A stretch of DNA of 64,000 bases from Paenibacillus antibioticophila (GCF_000455265.1 NZ_HG005139.1:2260188-2324187), one strand, 5' to 3'; positions 36,670 through 45,643 are shown, numbered from the stretch's first letter. The notes: generated by a model not told the origin, from the letters alone. Numbers and translations: made by a program.

Positions 36670-37242
36670 TTACTCAACCGCCGCCGCATTCCGGGACTGC
36701 TCTTGAAGTCTTTTCAATTGCCAATAATAAAATGCCAATAATGTCTTGGCATCTGAAATTCTCCCCTCGGAAATATACCGCTGCACCTCATCATATGTGG
36801 CTTCAATAATTTCAAGGAACTCGTCCTCATCCGGAGACATCGCTCCAGCGGTCAATTCTTCGGCCAAGTAGAGATGGATGATTTCATCGGCAAATCCGGG
36901 AGAAGTATAGAACGAATGCAGCAGGGTGATTTTACCGCAAGTATAGCCTGTTTCCTCCTGAAGCTCGCGCCGCGCTGCCTCAAGTGGGTCTTCGCCCTTC
37001 TCCAGCTTGCCTGCCGGTATTTCCAGCTCCGGTCTGCCCATCGCCTGACGGTATTGATCCACAAGCAGCAGCCGATCCTTGACGATTGCGACTACAGCGA
37101 CTGCACCCGGGTGCTTGATGATTTCGCGCGTGGCCTGGCTGCCATTCGGCAGCTCCACAGTATCGATTTGCAAGGAGATGACCTTTCCTTCAAAGATCGG
37201 CTCCGTGGATATTGTCTTCTCATCTAATCGTTCGTTTCCCAT
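36670..37242 (-). CDS. nudF: ADP-ribose pyrophosphatase (Nudix hydrolase)
   Basis: Hydrolyses ADP-ribose to AMP and ribose-5-phosphate. The 190 residues have a complete Nudix box (GKLEKGEDPLEAARRELQEETG) and the upstream VDQYRQAMGRPELEIPAG. The ATG at 37242 follows AGGAGGAG; the upstream in-frame extension to 37338 overlaps the promoter side of mciZ and is rejected. It heads a short minus-strand unit with the EndoQ-like gene. Confidence 0.92.
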   Translation of the reverse strand: MGNERLDEKTISTEPIFEGKVISLQIDTVELPNGSQATREIIKHPGAVAVVAIVKDRLLLVDQYRQAMGRPELEIPAGKLEKGEDPLEAARRELQEETGYTCGKITLLHSFYTSPGFADEIIHLYLAEELTAGAMSPDEDEFLEIIEATYDEVQRYISEGRISDAKTLLAFYYWQLKRLQEQSRNAAAVE

Positions 37243-37327
37243 TCCCGTACTCCTCCTGTCATAACTTGTCCCTTCCGGACATATGGTGTTATTATACCAA
37301 ACCTGATCGAAAAAGGAGATTTCTGCG

Positions 37328-37468
37328 ATGAAGACCACGCTTGGCGAGCAAGGGGTTCGAATACAAGGAAAAGGTTGGCAGGTTCGGATTTTGCTGGCTC
37401 AATGGACCAGGTCTGCCAGCGCCGATACCACACTGCAGCAGTGGCTCACACCTCGGATCAAAATGTAA
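37328..37468 (+). CDS. mciZ: MciZ, mother-cell inhibitor of FtsZ
   Basis: Very short gene of 46 codons. In B. subtilis MciZ is a 40-residue peptide made in the mother cell that caps FtsZ filaments and blocks Z-ring formation. Here the reading MKTTLGEQGVRIQGKGWQVR, continuing to a C-terminal TTLQQWLTP, matches the pattern G-V-x-x-x-G-K-x-W-x-[IV]-R ... W-[IL]-[ST] of that peptide, with a 3-4 residue insertion. It has its own AAGGAGAT site and is divergent from nudF, the same neighbour as in B. subtilis. I did not find a clear sigma-E promoter. Confidence 0.75.
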   Translation: MKTTLGEQGVRIQGKGWQVRILLAQWTRSASADTTLQQWLTPRIKM

Positions 37469-37522
37469 TGGTTTGTTATTCATCTGCATGAAATTGGTTT
37501 AATTGTTTAATGGAGGTGTGAC

Positions 37523-38482
37523 ATGCTGTTACAGCAGATGCTTAACCATGGCGAAACTTTGCTTCGAAAAGGAGCATCGGATACCGTCATCTATGAGACT
37601 TTACAGAATTACATACATCATCCGGATATCAGTCCAGAGGAAGGCCGGGAATGGCTGTTCACATCATTATACCGGCTCGGTGCTTATACATATGCGATTG
37701 AACATGTCTCTCCCCTGCTGCTTGAGAAGGAATATATACGGCTCCAGTATGCAGAATGCCTGATCCGTACCGGGCAATTTCAGGCTGCCCTGCAAGCATT
37801 GGAGAATTGGATGATGAGTCTGGCTTCTGAGCAAGACACGACAAAGCTTCACTCTCAGCTAGAACTGTGGGTGAAGCTCTGTCGGCTTGCCGAGATTGTG
37901 GTGCCGCAAGGCAGCAACCCCGAGGCTGTACTTGCGTCCAATGCTTTGCCGCTAGACCAAACCCAAGCGTTGATGGAAACAGCAGTTAAAATGGGTGTTC
38001 TGCCTGTAGCAAGCGCGCTGGCTTCAAGCAACGATTTTCTTAGAGATGATTATATACTTGTCCTGTATAAGGAAGGTTATGTGGAGCTTGCAAGATTGGA
38101 GCTTGAACGAATTGGCAAGGAGAAGCTGAGCGAGGACGGCACAAGCCATCGTCATGCCCGCTATATCTATGCAGAAATCCTTCATGATGACGGTCATTTC
38201 GAGGAAGCAGCCAGAATCTTTGAACGTATTGCCGAACAGTTCCCTGATATGGCCAGGGCCAGATTCGGCGCATGCTCCTGCTATCTGCATACAGTGATGA
38301 ACCGCCTTACCAGGCGCATCGAGCTATACCGTCCCGACCGGAAGGAACAGGGCATTATCGAACGGCATTTGGACGATATCTCCCGGGCCTTGAACATCAT
38401 CTACGAGACAAAATGGCATACAGTCTGGTCTGCGACACAAAGCCGGAATCTTCCGATCCCGGCTTCTAAAATGCTGCAGTAA
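37523..38482 (+). CDS. Uncharacterised helical-repeat (TPR-like) protein
   Basis: I do not recognise a named family. The 319 residues are mostly helical, with TPR-like helix pairs (LYRLGAYTYAIEHVSPLLLEK; AECLIRTGQFQAALQALENW; AEILHDDGHFEEAARIFERIAEQFPDMARARFG). No signal peptide or TM segment is seen, so a cytosolic scaffold is likely. The ATG follows GGAGGTGTGAC. It lies 54 bp after mciZ on the same strand and may share its transcript. Confidence 0.75.
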   Translation: MLLQQMLNHGETLLRKGASDTVIYETLQNYIHHPDISPEEGREWLFTSLYRLGAYTYAIEHVSPLLLEKEYIRLQYAECLIRTGQFQAALQALENWMMSLASEQDTTKLHSQLELWVKLCRLAEIVVPQGSNPEAVLASNALPLDQTQALMETAVKMGVLPVASALASSNDFLRDDYILVLYKEGYVELARLELERIGKEKLSEDGTSHRHARYIYAEILHDDGHFEEAARIFERIAEQFPDMARARFGACSCYLHTVMNRLTRRIELYRPDRKEQGIIERHLDDISRALNIIYETKWHTVWSATQSRNLPIPASKMLQ

Positions 38483-38487
38483 TCAGG

Positions 38488-39615
38488 TTATTTGCTCGAC
38501 TGCGCGATAATCTCAAGCACATATTCAGCCAGACCTTCGATATCTTGCCTGCGGATTCTTTCTGCCGTGGTATGGATATGCTCATAGCCGACCGCCAGAT
38601 TCACGGTAGGAATTCCGTGGCCATTAAATACATTGGCATCACTTCCACCGCCGGAAATAAAGGTTGTTCCTGACAATCCCAATTGGGCTGCGGCACGCTT
38701 GGCCAGCTGCACGACCTCGTCGCCTTCCTCAAAATGAAATGCAGGATAGGCAATCTGACTGTGGAATTCCCCACGCGTGCCAAATTCCGTACAAGCTGAT
38801 TCCACCGCTTCGCGCATCTGCTTAATTTGCGCTTCTATCTTCGCTTGCGAGGTGCTGCGAGCTTCGGCATACAGCTTCACATAATCGGTAACGACATTCG
38901 TCTCCCCGCCACCTTCAAATTTCCCAATATTAGCTGTCGTTGTCTCGTCAATCCGCCCCAGCTTCATCCGCGAAATCGCCTTACCTGCCACCTGGATCGC
39001 GCTGATTCCATCTTCCGGATTCACACCGGCATGCGCAGATTTGCCGAAAATCTCAATATCAATTTGCGCCCGGGTCGGAGCACCGACACAAATAGAGCCA
39101 ACCTCACCATTGGAGTCCAGCGCAAAGCCGTATTTCCCTTCAAGCAATTCCGGATTCATCGCACGAGAGCCTGTTAGTGCCATTTCCTCTCCGACGGTAA
39201 TGACAAACTGGAGCTGGCCGTGGGATAATTGCTGTTCCTGCAGGCTCTGAATCACCTCAAGCAAAACGGCAATCCCGGCCTTATCATCTGCTCCAAGAAT
39301 CGTTGTTCCATCACTTTGAATCCAACCATCTTCTCCGATGACCGGCTTGATGCCTTGTCCCGGCGCCACTGTATCCATATGGCAGGTGAACAAGAGCGGG
39401 ATCCCTGCGCCGCCAGCTTCATTAGCAGGAAGCGTAGCAATTAAATTTCCGGCTCCATGACCTGTTCGGCCAGCCGAATCATCCTCAGTCACCGTTAATC
39501 CGAGCGCAGTAAATTTTTCTTTTAATACATCTGCAATCTGGCGTTCATTCCGGGTTTCACTGTCAATTTGTACCAGCTCCAGAAAGAGCTCAATTACTCG
39601 ATCCTTGTTGATCAC
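38488..39615 (-). CDS. M20-family metallopeptidase (YqjE / peptidase T-like)
   Basis: Predicted zinc aminotripeptidase or dipeptidase. About 375 residues, with metal-ligand motifs FTCHMDTVAPG, ILGADDKAG, VGEEMALTGS (catalytic Glu and metal Glu), the dimerisation domain signature KSAHAGVNPEDG and the terminal metal His in GYEHIHTTAE. The GTG at 39615 with GGGGAAAG upstream is preferred; the in-frame TTG at 39660 would add 15 residues. In B. subtilis yqjE also lies in the bkd neighbourhood. Confidence 0.85.
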   Translation of the reverse strand: MINKDRVIELFLELVQIDSETRNERQIADVLKEKFTALGLTVTEDDSAGRTGHGAGNLIATLPANEAGGAGIPLLFTCHMDTVAPGQGIKPVIGEDGWIQSDGTTILGADDKAGIAVLLEVIQSLQEQQLSHGQLQFVITVGEEMALTGSRAMNPELLEGKYGFALDSNGEVGSICVGAPTRAQIDIEIFGKSAHAGVNPEDGISAIQVAGKAISRMKLGRIDETTTANIGKFEGGGETNVVTDYVKLYAEARSTSQAKIEAQIKQMREAVESACTEFGTRGEFHSQIAYPAFHFEEGDEVVQLAKRAAAQLGLSGTTFISGGGSDANVFNGHGIPTVNLAVGYEHIHTTAERIRRQDIEGLAEYVLEIIAQSSK

Positions 39616-39686
39616 AAAACTTTCCCCGCTTTCCGTTTTACGATAATATATTGTGTACAAGCATTTTTAAGGAGGACCCTATTTTT

Positions 39687-39788
39687 ATGAAGAAAAACAA
39701 GTGGTTTAAAATCGTTGTCTATTTGATGTTATTTGCGATGGTGGGTTCCACGCTGGTCGCATTGTTTGAGCCGTTTTTTTTACGCTAA
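39687..39788 (+). CDS. Prli42-like single-pass membrane peptide
   Basis: A 33-residue frame: short basic N-terminus (MKKNKWFK), one TM helix (VVYLMLFAMVGSTLVALF) and a short tail. Size and pattern fit Prli42, the membrane anchor reported for the Listeria stressosome, which is conserved in Firmicutes. GGAGG lies 12 bases before the ATG, slightly far. It is divergent from the YqjE-like peptidase gene. The peptide looks real; the function is by analogy. Confidence 0.6.
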   Translation: MKKNKWFKIVVYLMLFAMVGSTLVALFEPFFLR

Positions 39789-39827
39789 AATCCTGAACCT
39801 TCTCCGCCGTATTGCAGCAGATGCCGA

Positions 39828-39858
39828 AGCAGCAGCAAGTTAGGTACCTGCTGCTGCT
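39828..39858. terminator. Hairpin between convergent prli42-like gene and bkdB
   Basis: AGCAGCAGCA (39828-39837) pairs exactly with TGCTGCTGCT (39849-39858). No good T-run on either strand, so termination is uncertain. Confidence 0.4.
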
Positions 39859-39890
39859 CCTCATTCATTAGCTTATTCTGATATCCGAGA

Positions 39891-41264
39891 TTAATACACC
39901 TGGGTTTCCAAGGAATAGCTCTCCATATTATCCTTCACACGCTGCATAAAGCGTCCGCAAATGACCCCATCCAAAATACGATGATCCAGGGAGAGGCACA
40001 GATTCGCCATCGAACGTACCGCGATCATGTCATTGATCACCACCGGCTTCTTCACAATCGATTCAAAGGTAAGGATCGCAGCTTGCGGGTAGTTGATAAT
40101 CGGCTGGGTCAGAATCGACCCGAACGAGCCTGTATTATTGACTGTAAACGTACCGCCCTGCATATCATCGAGCTTGAGCTTGCCGGCGCGAACCTTAGTC
40201 GCAAGCTCATCGATTTCGCGGGCAAGCCCGGCGATATTTTTCTGATCCGCCTTCTTAATTACCGGTGTAAGCACGGAATCTTCCGTACCAACAGCAAGAG
40301 AAATATTGATATCCCGCTTTACGATAATTTTATCAACTGCCCATACCGAGTTCATGATCGGATAGTCCTTGATTGCGCTGACTACAGCTTTGAGCAGGAA
40401 GGCAAGGTAGGTTAAATTAACGCCTTCCTTACGCTTGAACTCATCCTTGATCTTATTGCGCAACTGGACCAGATTGGTCACGTCAACTTCGATCATCATC
40501 CAGCCATGCGGAATCTCCGAGACGCTCTGGCGCATCCGTGTCGCAGTCGTGTTGCGAATTGGCGTAACATCGATAAAGTATTCCGAGCGATCCCCGCTCT
40601 CAACCTCAATCGTAGGAATCTTGGGCGTCTCCGTTAGATGCAGGCCGGAATGACGGACCGGCTCAAATGCTGCACGGCCCAGGTCAGCCGAGATGGTGAC
40701 TGGACTTGGTGCCGGCGCCATAGGCGGCATGGCTGCCGTTGTACTATGCACATGAGCCATCGGAGCGGACTTGCCTCCTCCGTTCTCTGCGAAAGCAAGG
40801 ACATCCTTGCGGGTAATTCGTCCGCCAAGTCCGGTTCCCTGAACTTGAGCAAGATCAACTCCATACTCCGCAGCCAGTGTATGCACCGCTGGAGAATAGC
40901 GGCCTCGCTGCGATTCATCAGCATGTCCTCTCGACGAGCCGGCTTCCCGCTTCGACTCAGCTTGAGCTGCCCTTTGATCGGCTTCTTCCTGGGTAGAGAC
41001 CTCCGGTGAAGCGGTGATCTCCATCCGGCAAATCGCCTGGCCAACGGCCACCTCTTCACCCTCAGCTGCGAGCAGTTCTCCCATCACACCGTCAACGGTA
41101 GAAGGAATCTCTGCATTTACCTTATCGGTGATGACTTCACAGATCGGCTCATATTGCTCAACTGTATCTCCTGGCTTCTTGAGCCATTTTCCAATCGTTG
41201 CCGACACAAGCGATTCAGCCAGCTGCGGCATGACGACATCGATTACTTGCTTGTGAGATGACAT
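39891..41264 (-). CDS. bkdB: Branched-chain 2-oxoacid dehydrogenase E2 (dihydrolipoyl acyltransferase)
   Basis: Core of the complex that converts branched-chain 2-oxoacids to acyl-CoA, the primers of iso/anteiso fatty acids. The 457 residues comprise a lipoyl domain with Lys48 (EVITDKVNAE), a Pro/Ala-rich linker, a peripheral-subunit binding domain (RYSPAVHTLAAEYGVDL ... RITRKDVLAF), a second linker and the catalytic domain ending with the HxxxDG motif (LDHRILDGV). GGAGTGAATGAGAG precedes the ATG. Last gene of lpdV-bkdAA-bkdAB-bkdB. Confidence 0.93.
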   Translation of the reverse strand: MSSHKQVIDVVMPQLAESLVSATIGKWLKKPGDTVEQYEPICEVITDKVNAEIPSTVDGVMGELLAAEGEEVAVGQAICRMEITASPEVSTQEEADQRAAQAESKREAGSSRGHADESQRGRYSPAVHTLAAEYGVDLAQVQGTGLGGRITRKDVLAFAENGGGKSAPMAHVHSTTAAMPPMAPAPSPVTISADLGRAAFEPVRHSGLHLTETPKIPTIEVESGDRSEYFIDVTPIRNTTATRMRQSVSEIPHGWMMIEVDVTNLVQLRNKIKDEFKRKEGVNLTYLAFLLKAVVSAIKDYPIMNSVWAVDKIIVKRDINISLAVGTEDSVLTPVIKKADQKNIAGLAREIDELATKVRAGKLKLDDMQGGTFTVNNTGSFGSILTQPIINYPQAAILTFESIVKKPVVINDMIAVRSMANLCLSLDHRILDGVICGRFMQRVKDNMESYSLETQVY

Positions 41265-41392
41265 CTCTCATTCACTCCTATTCGTTAAGAAAAACATCTG
41301 CCTAGCCCGTGGCTAAGAGGCAGACCGCAATCGCGGAAGTTTTCCTTTCGATTAAAGCTCAGCTTCGCTGATCATGCAAAGATTCTATAATC

Positions 41393-42379
41393 TTAAAAAA
41401 GCGCAAGCTGCAGCATCGCGTCCTTCACTTTGTCCTTGCTCAGCATAAAGAACTTCTCCATCGGCGGGCTAATCGGCATGGCCGGTACATCCGGACCGCA
41501 AAGACGTTGAATCGGCGCATCCAGCTCGAACAAGCATTCTTCTGCGATGATCGCCGATACTTCCGCACCAACGCCTCCTGTCTTGTTGTCCTCATGAATA
41601 ATGAGGACCTTGCCTGTTTTGCGGGCGGCGGCAATGATCGCTTCACGATCCAGCGGCTGCAAGCTGCGCAGATCCAGAATATGCGCGCTGATGCCTTGCT
41701 CATTTGCAAGCTCTTCTGCAGCCTGCATGGCAAAGTGTAGCGGAAGGCTGTAACCGATCACGGTAATATCGCTTCCTTCACGCAGTACATTTGCTTTGCC
41801 GATGGGAACGATGTAATCATCCTCAGGGACATCCTCCTTGATCAGCTTGTAGCACTTTTTATTCTCAAAGAATAAGACCGGATCCGGATCGCGAATTGCC
41901 GCTTTCAACAGACCCTTGGCATCATATGCAGAATATGGCGCCACAATCTTGAGTCCCGGTGTTCCAAAGAAGATCGACTCCGGACATTGGGAGTGGTACA
42001 AGCCTCCGAAAATCCCGCCTCCAATCGGCGCACGCACAACCACCGGACAACTCCAATCATTATTGGAACGGTAACGAATTTTTGCCGCTTCACTAATAAT
42101 TTGATTCGTGGCAGGCAGCATAAAATCCGAATATTGCATTTCGGCAATCGGCTTCATTCCGTACATAGCGGCACCGATTGCGACCCCGGCAATCGCCGAT
42201 TCCGCAAGCGGAGTATCCAGCACCCTCAGCTCGCCGAACTGCTCTTGAAGACCTTTGGTCGTCGTAAATACGCCGCCCTTAACACCTACATCCTCCCCGA
42301 GCACAAATACGGCTTCATCCCGTTGCATTTCTTCCTTCATCGCCAGCCGAATCGCGTCGATATATTCCATCACTGCCAT
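41393..42379 (-). CDS. bkdAB: Branched-chain 2-oxoacid dehydrogenase E1 beta subunit
   Basis: Pairs with the alpha subunit to decarboxylate branched-chain 2-oxoacids with thiamine diphosphate. The 328 residues are normal, with VLGEDVGVKGGVFTTTKGL, DTPLAESAIAGVAIGAA and the C-terminal transketolase domain (ILDLRSLQPLDREAI). It overlaps the end of bkdAA by 10 bp. Confidence 0.94.
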   Translation of the reverse strand: MAVMEYIDAIRLAMKEEMQRDEAVFVLGEDVGVKGGVFTTTKGLQEQFGELRVLDTPLAESAIAGVAIGAAMYGMKPIAEMQYSDFMLPATNQIISEAAKIRYRSNNDWSCPVVVRAPIGGGIFGGLYHSQCPESIFFGTPGLKIVAPYSAYDAKGLLKAAIRDPDPVLFFENKKCYKLIKEDVPEDDYIVPIGKANVLREGSDITVIGYSLPLHFAMQAAEELANEQGISAHILDLRSLQPLDREAIIAAARKTGKVLIIHEDNKTGGVGAEVSAIIAEECLFELDAPIQRLCGPDVPAMPISPPMEKFFMLSKDKVKDAMLQLALF

Positions 42380-43410
42380 GCCGACACCTCCTTATCTCCG
42401 GCATAGACGTGCAGCAGTGTATCCTCCGGTTTCGGGAATGGTGAATTCTCCGCAGCTGCGATCGCTTCCTTCAACTGCTCCGAAATCTCCCGGGCCAATG
42501 CTTCATCCTGCTCCTCGCTCCAAATACCTTGATCGATCAAATAGGTCTTCATTCTTGGAATGCCGTCCTGCTTCCAGTTCTCTTCGACTTCCTCTTTGGT
42601 CCGGTAAGCCAGATCATTATCGGACGTGGAATGAGGAGAGAGGCGATACATCATCGCTTCAATCAAGGTAGGGCCTTCCCCGCGGATCGCGCGTTCTCTG
42701 GCTTCCTTGACAACACGATAGACCTCAAGCGCATCGTTGCCATCCACTCTGATTCCTGGGAAACCATAGCCAAGCGCACGATCCGATACCTTGCCTCCAA
42801 GCTGCTTGCGAACGGGAACGGAAATTGCATATTGGTTGTTTTCACACATAAATATGACCGGCAGCTTCTGTACTCCGGCAAAGTTCAGTCCTTCGTGAAA
42901 ATCCCCTTGGTTGCTGGAGCCTTCGCCGAAGGTTACGAAAGAGACGATATCCTTCTTCTGCATTTTCGCAGCCAATGCAATGCCTACGGCATGCGGAACC
43001 TGTGTCGTCACCGGACTTGAGCCGGTCACGATTCTGAGACGCTTGCTGCCGAAATGACCTGGCATCTGACGGCCGCCGCTGTTCGGATCGCCAGCCTTCG
43101 CAAAGGCAGACATCATGAGCTCGGTCAAGGTCATGCCCACAGACAATACGAAGCCGTAGTCCCGGTAATACGGAAGAAAATAATCCCGCTCCCGATCCAA
43201 TGCAAAGGCTGATGCTACCTGCGCCGTTTCCTGCCCGATCCCTGACACGTGAAAATTAGTCTTCCCTGCCCGCTGCAGAAGCAAATTACGCTCATCAAAC
43301 TTCCGCGCAAGCAGCATATATTTGTACATGTCGACGACTTGCTCATCCGACAACCCAAGCTGCTTATGCTTCGCTTCTGTCTGAGCTTCCGTTAAATGAT
43401 TTGAATTCAT
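42370..43410 (-). CDS. bkdAA: Branched-chain 2-oxoacid dehydrogenase E1 alpha subunit
   Basis: ThDP-binding E1 subunit. The 346 residues have the GDG-type ThDP motif in GEGSSNQGDFHEGLNFAG and the phosphorylation-loop-like region YRLSPHSTSDNDLAYR. GGAGGTAACTCCC precedes the ATG. The gap to lpdV upstream (345 bp) is occupied by structured repeat copy 3, so the operon may be interrupted or read through that repeat. Confidence 0.94.
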   Translation of the reverse strand: MNSNHLTEAQTEAKHKQLGLSDEQVVDMYKYMLLARKFDERNLLLQRAGKTNFHVSGIGQETAQVASAFALDRERDYFLPYYRDYGFVLSVGMTLTELMMSAFAKAGDPNSGGRQMPGHFGSKRLRIVTGSSPVTTQVPHAVGIALAAKMQKKDIVSFVTFGEGSSNQGDFHEGLNFAGVQKLPVIFMCENNQYAISVPVRKQLGGKVSDRALGYGFPGIRVDGNDALEVYRVVKEARERAIRGEGPTLIEAMMYRLSPHSTSDNDLAYRTKEEVEENWKQDGIPRMKTYLIDQGIWSEEQDEALAREISEQLKEAIAAAENSPFPKPEDTLLHVYAGDKEVSAWQ

Positions 43411-43530
43411 GGGAGTTACCTCCTTTTGTTGGCCCTCATCTTAGAGGTTAATGCTCATCTTATAACCTGGTACTAAGACTTGGAATAACCTTATTATAAT
43501 CCCTTTCCGGCAAAAAGGAAAATAAACTTA

Positions 43531-43753
43531 TATAAGTCGAGCAATGATGTACGCCGAGGCAACGTGTGAAGTGTCCCTATGATCGCTGTTGTTCGCGGAT
43601 TTCTTTGACTGAACTAAGCCATCATAAAGTAGAAATCTGCTCACAAAGGCGAACGCTAACGCTCTATGCTTCCGAAGCAGCTTTCTTACAGAAAGCTTTT
43701 AACACTTCACACTTATGCCTTTTCCACGTAGCTTCATTAGTTCAACTTGTATA
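43531..43753 (+). repeat. Structured dispersed repeat, copy 3
   Basis: Right end TAGTTCAACT (43738-43747) is intact and the left end is diverged. It keeps GTGTGAAGTGT with ACACTTCACAC, and GGATTTCT with AGAAATCT (one G-T pair). It shares with copy 2 the hairpins GCTTCCGAAGC and AGCTTTC/GAAAGCT. It sits inside the bkd operon between lpdV and bkdAA and ends 3 bp from the lpdV stop. It fills most of the gene-free 43411-43755. Confidence 0.85.
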
Positions 43754-43755
43754 AG

Positions 43756-45180
43756 CTACAAATTGAGGGCACGGCCATCGACAGCGAGCGCTGCTTCACC
43801 AAAGATTTCCGACAAGGATGGATGCGCAAAGACCGCTTGTCCAATCTCCCAAGGGCTTGCATCCAGCAATTGTGCCAGTGCCGCCTGGGCGATCAACTCG
43901 GTCGCATGGGCTCCGATAATTTGAACACCGATCAAATCGTCTGTATCCGCATCAGCCACCAGCTTCAAGAAACCTTCCTTCTCACCTTGAACAAGCGCTT
44001 TTCCAATCGCTGCAAATGGAACCTTGGCTGTCTTCGTATTCCGTCCCTTCTTTTTGGCTTCCTGCTCGGTATATCCAACGGATGCCACTTCAGGGCGGGT
44101 ATATACACAGCGGGGAACCTGGGATTCCTCATAGGTATGAGAAGTCTCCCCTGTCATATGTCCAACAGCGATCAGTCCTTCGTGACTCGCCGCATGGGCC
44201 AGCTGGAGACCGCCAATACAGTCGCCGATGGCATAGATGTGCGGCTCCGTGGTCTGCATTTGCTCATTTACCCGAATGTAGCCCTCTTTTGTCAAAGCAA
44301 TATCGGTATTCTCCAGCCCGATATTCTCCACATTAGCCTGGCGTCCGATGGATACAAGAAGCTTATCGGCCTCAAGGCGTTCATTCTTCTCCCCGTCCTG
44401 AATCGAGATCTGAATGCCTTGCTTCGTGGTCTCATAAGTTTCTGCCAACACCTTGACACCCGTCATTACCGTAATCCCCCGGCGCTCCAGCTGCTTGCGC
44501 AGCTCACGAGAGATTTCACCATCCTCAGACGGAAGCAATTGATCAACCGCTTCAACCAGTGTCACACGCACACCGAAATCATGGAGCAGAGAGGCCCATT
44601 CTACGCCGATGACCCCGCCGCCCACGATTAATATGGATGCAGGCAATTCCTCCAGCGTCAATGCTTCATCACTGCTCAACACATGGACACCGTCCGGCTG
44701 TAAGCCGGCCAGCGTTCGCGGGCGAGAGCCTGTCGCGATAATCAGGTTAGCCGGAACAACCGTCTCCATCTCATCATTGTTAAGCTCAACCGCAACGGCT
44801 CCGCTTTTTGGCGAGAAGATCGAAGGTCCGATAACGCGCCCCCTCCCTTCGATCACCTGGATCTTGTTTTTACGCATCAGAGCCTGAACGCCTTTATGTA
44901 ATTGATCGACGATCGCCTGCTTGCGCTGCTGCACCTTTGGATATACAAGCGTAACCTCGCTGCTGGCAATACCGTACTCCTCGCTATTTTTCATCTGAGC
45001 ATACAGTTCCGCACTGCGGAGCAGCGCCTTGCTTGGAATACATCCCCGGTGCAGGCATGTCCCGCCCAGCTTGTCCTGCTCAATAATCACAACCTGCTTG
45101 CCCGCTTGAGCCGCACGGATTGCTGCTATATATCCACCCGTTCCTCCGCCCAGCACGGCTACGTCGCAATGAATCGCCAT
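43756..45180 (-). CDS. lpdV: Dihydrolipoyl dehydrogenase, E3 of the branched-chain complex
   Basis: Reoxidises the lipoyl arm, passing electrons to NAD+. The 474 residues have the FAD motif GGGTGGYIAAIRAAQ, the redox disulfide Cys42/Cys47 (GGTCLHRGCIPS), the NAD-binding GGGVIGVEWASLL and the C-terminal interface His-Glu (GAHATE; AHPSLSE). It is first in the bkd cluster; ptb, bcd, buk and bkdR, which precede it in B. subtilis, are absent here. Confidence 0.94.
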   Translation of the reverse strand: MAIHCDVAVLGGGTGGYIAAIRAAQAGKQVVIIEQDKLGGTCLHRGCIPSKALLRSAELYAQMKNSEEYGIASSEVTLVYPKVQQRKQAIVDQLHKGVQALMRKNKIQVIEGRGRVIGPSIFSPKSGAVAVELNNDEMETVVPANLIIATGSRPRTLAGLQPDGVHVLSSDEALTLEELPASILIVGGGVIGVEWASLLHDFGVRVTLVEAVDQLLPSEDGEISRELRKQLERRGITVMTGVKVLAETYETTKQGIQISIQDGEKNERLEADKLLVSIGRQANVENIGLENTDIALTKEGYIRVNEQMQTTEPHIYAIGDCIGGLQLAHAASHEGLIAVGHMTGETSHTYEESQVPRCVYTRPEVASVGYTEQEAKKKGRNTKTAKVPFAAIGKALVQGEKEGFLKLVADADTDDLIGVQIIGAHATELIAQAALAQLLDASPWEIGQAVFAHPSLSEIFGEAALAVDGRALNL

Positions 45181-45219
45181 ATTCTACTCTCCACCATTCT
45201 TGTATAGTATTCTTGTTCC

Positions 45220-45247
45220 ATTGTACCTCGTTTTTATCGTATTACAA
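45220..45247 (-). promoter_or_regulatory. Candidate sigma-A promoter of the bkd operon
   Basis: On the minus strand TTGTAA (45242-45247) and TACAAT (45220-45225) are 16 bp apart, about 40 bp before lpdV. No sigma-L type -24/-12 element was seen there. Confidence 0.45.
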
Positions 45248-45333
45248 ATAAGCGGGGAAGCCTGGCAATAGACAGCCCTTCAGGAAAATTGTATGATAAA
45301 TGTAACATTGACATGCGGAGGATGATCAAGCCG

Positions 45334-45615
45334 ATGAAGTTGATACTATCCCGATTTATTGCGATCCTCATTCTGGTCATCCCCGGTATTGCCGCTATGA
45401 TCGGATTCCTGAAAATCAAGGATGCCCTGTTTGATTATATGGTCCAGCATGGTGACGATGAACTCGTCCAGACATCCTTTCAATGGGGCGAATTTCTATT
45501 GGGGTTGCTATTATTCGCTGCCGGTATTTCCTTCCTTGCCGGCTGGATCTACTTCCGGGATAAGAAGCGTAATTATGTCGGCCCGAGAAAAAAAGGAAGG
45601 GGTCTCAGAGTGTAA
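45334..45615 (+). CDS. DUF2627-type small membrane protein (YqzF-like)
   Basis: Unknown function. About 93 residues with two TM helices (FIAILILVIPGIAAMIGFL; LLGLLLFAAGISFLAGWIYF) and a basic tail with FRDKKRN. Divergent from the bkd operon, as yqzF is in B. subtilis. The ATG at 45334 is chosen for the family N-terminus; GGAGG lies 12 bases upstream, and an ATG at 45322 is too close to it. Confidence 0.7.
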   Translation: MKLILSRFIAILILVIPGIAAMIGFLKIKDALFDYMVQHGDDELVQTSFQWGEFLLGLLLFAAGISFLAGWIYFRDKKRNYVGPRKKGRGLRV

Positions 45616-45643
45616 TGTTTACATCCCCCGGCCAAATAGAAGC

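Noticed and set aside
35698..36741. 347-codon plus-strand open frame
   Set aside because: Shadow of the EndoQ-like gene, which has clear PHP and zinc motifs.
43747..44631. 294-codon plus-strand open frame
   Set aside because: Shadow of lpdV.
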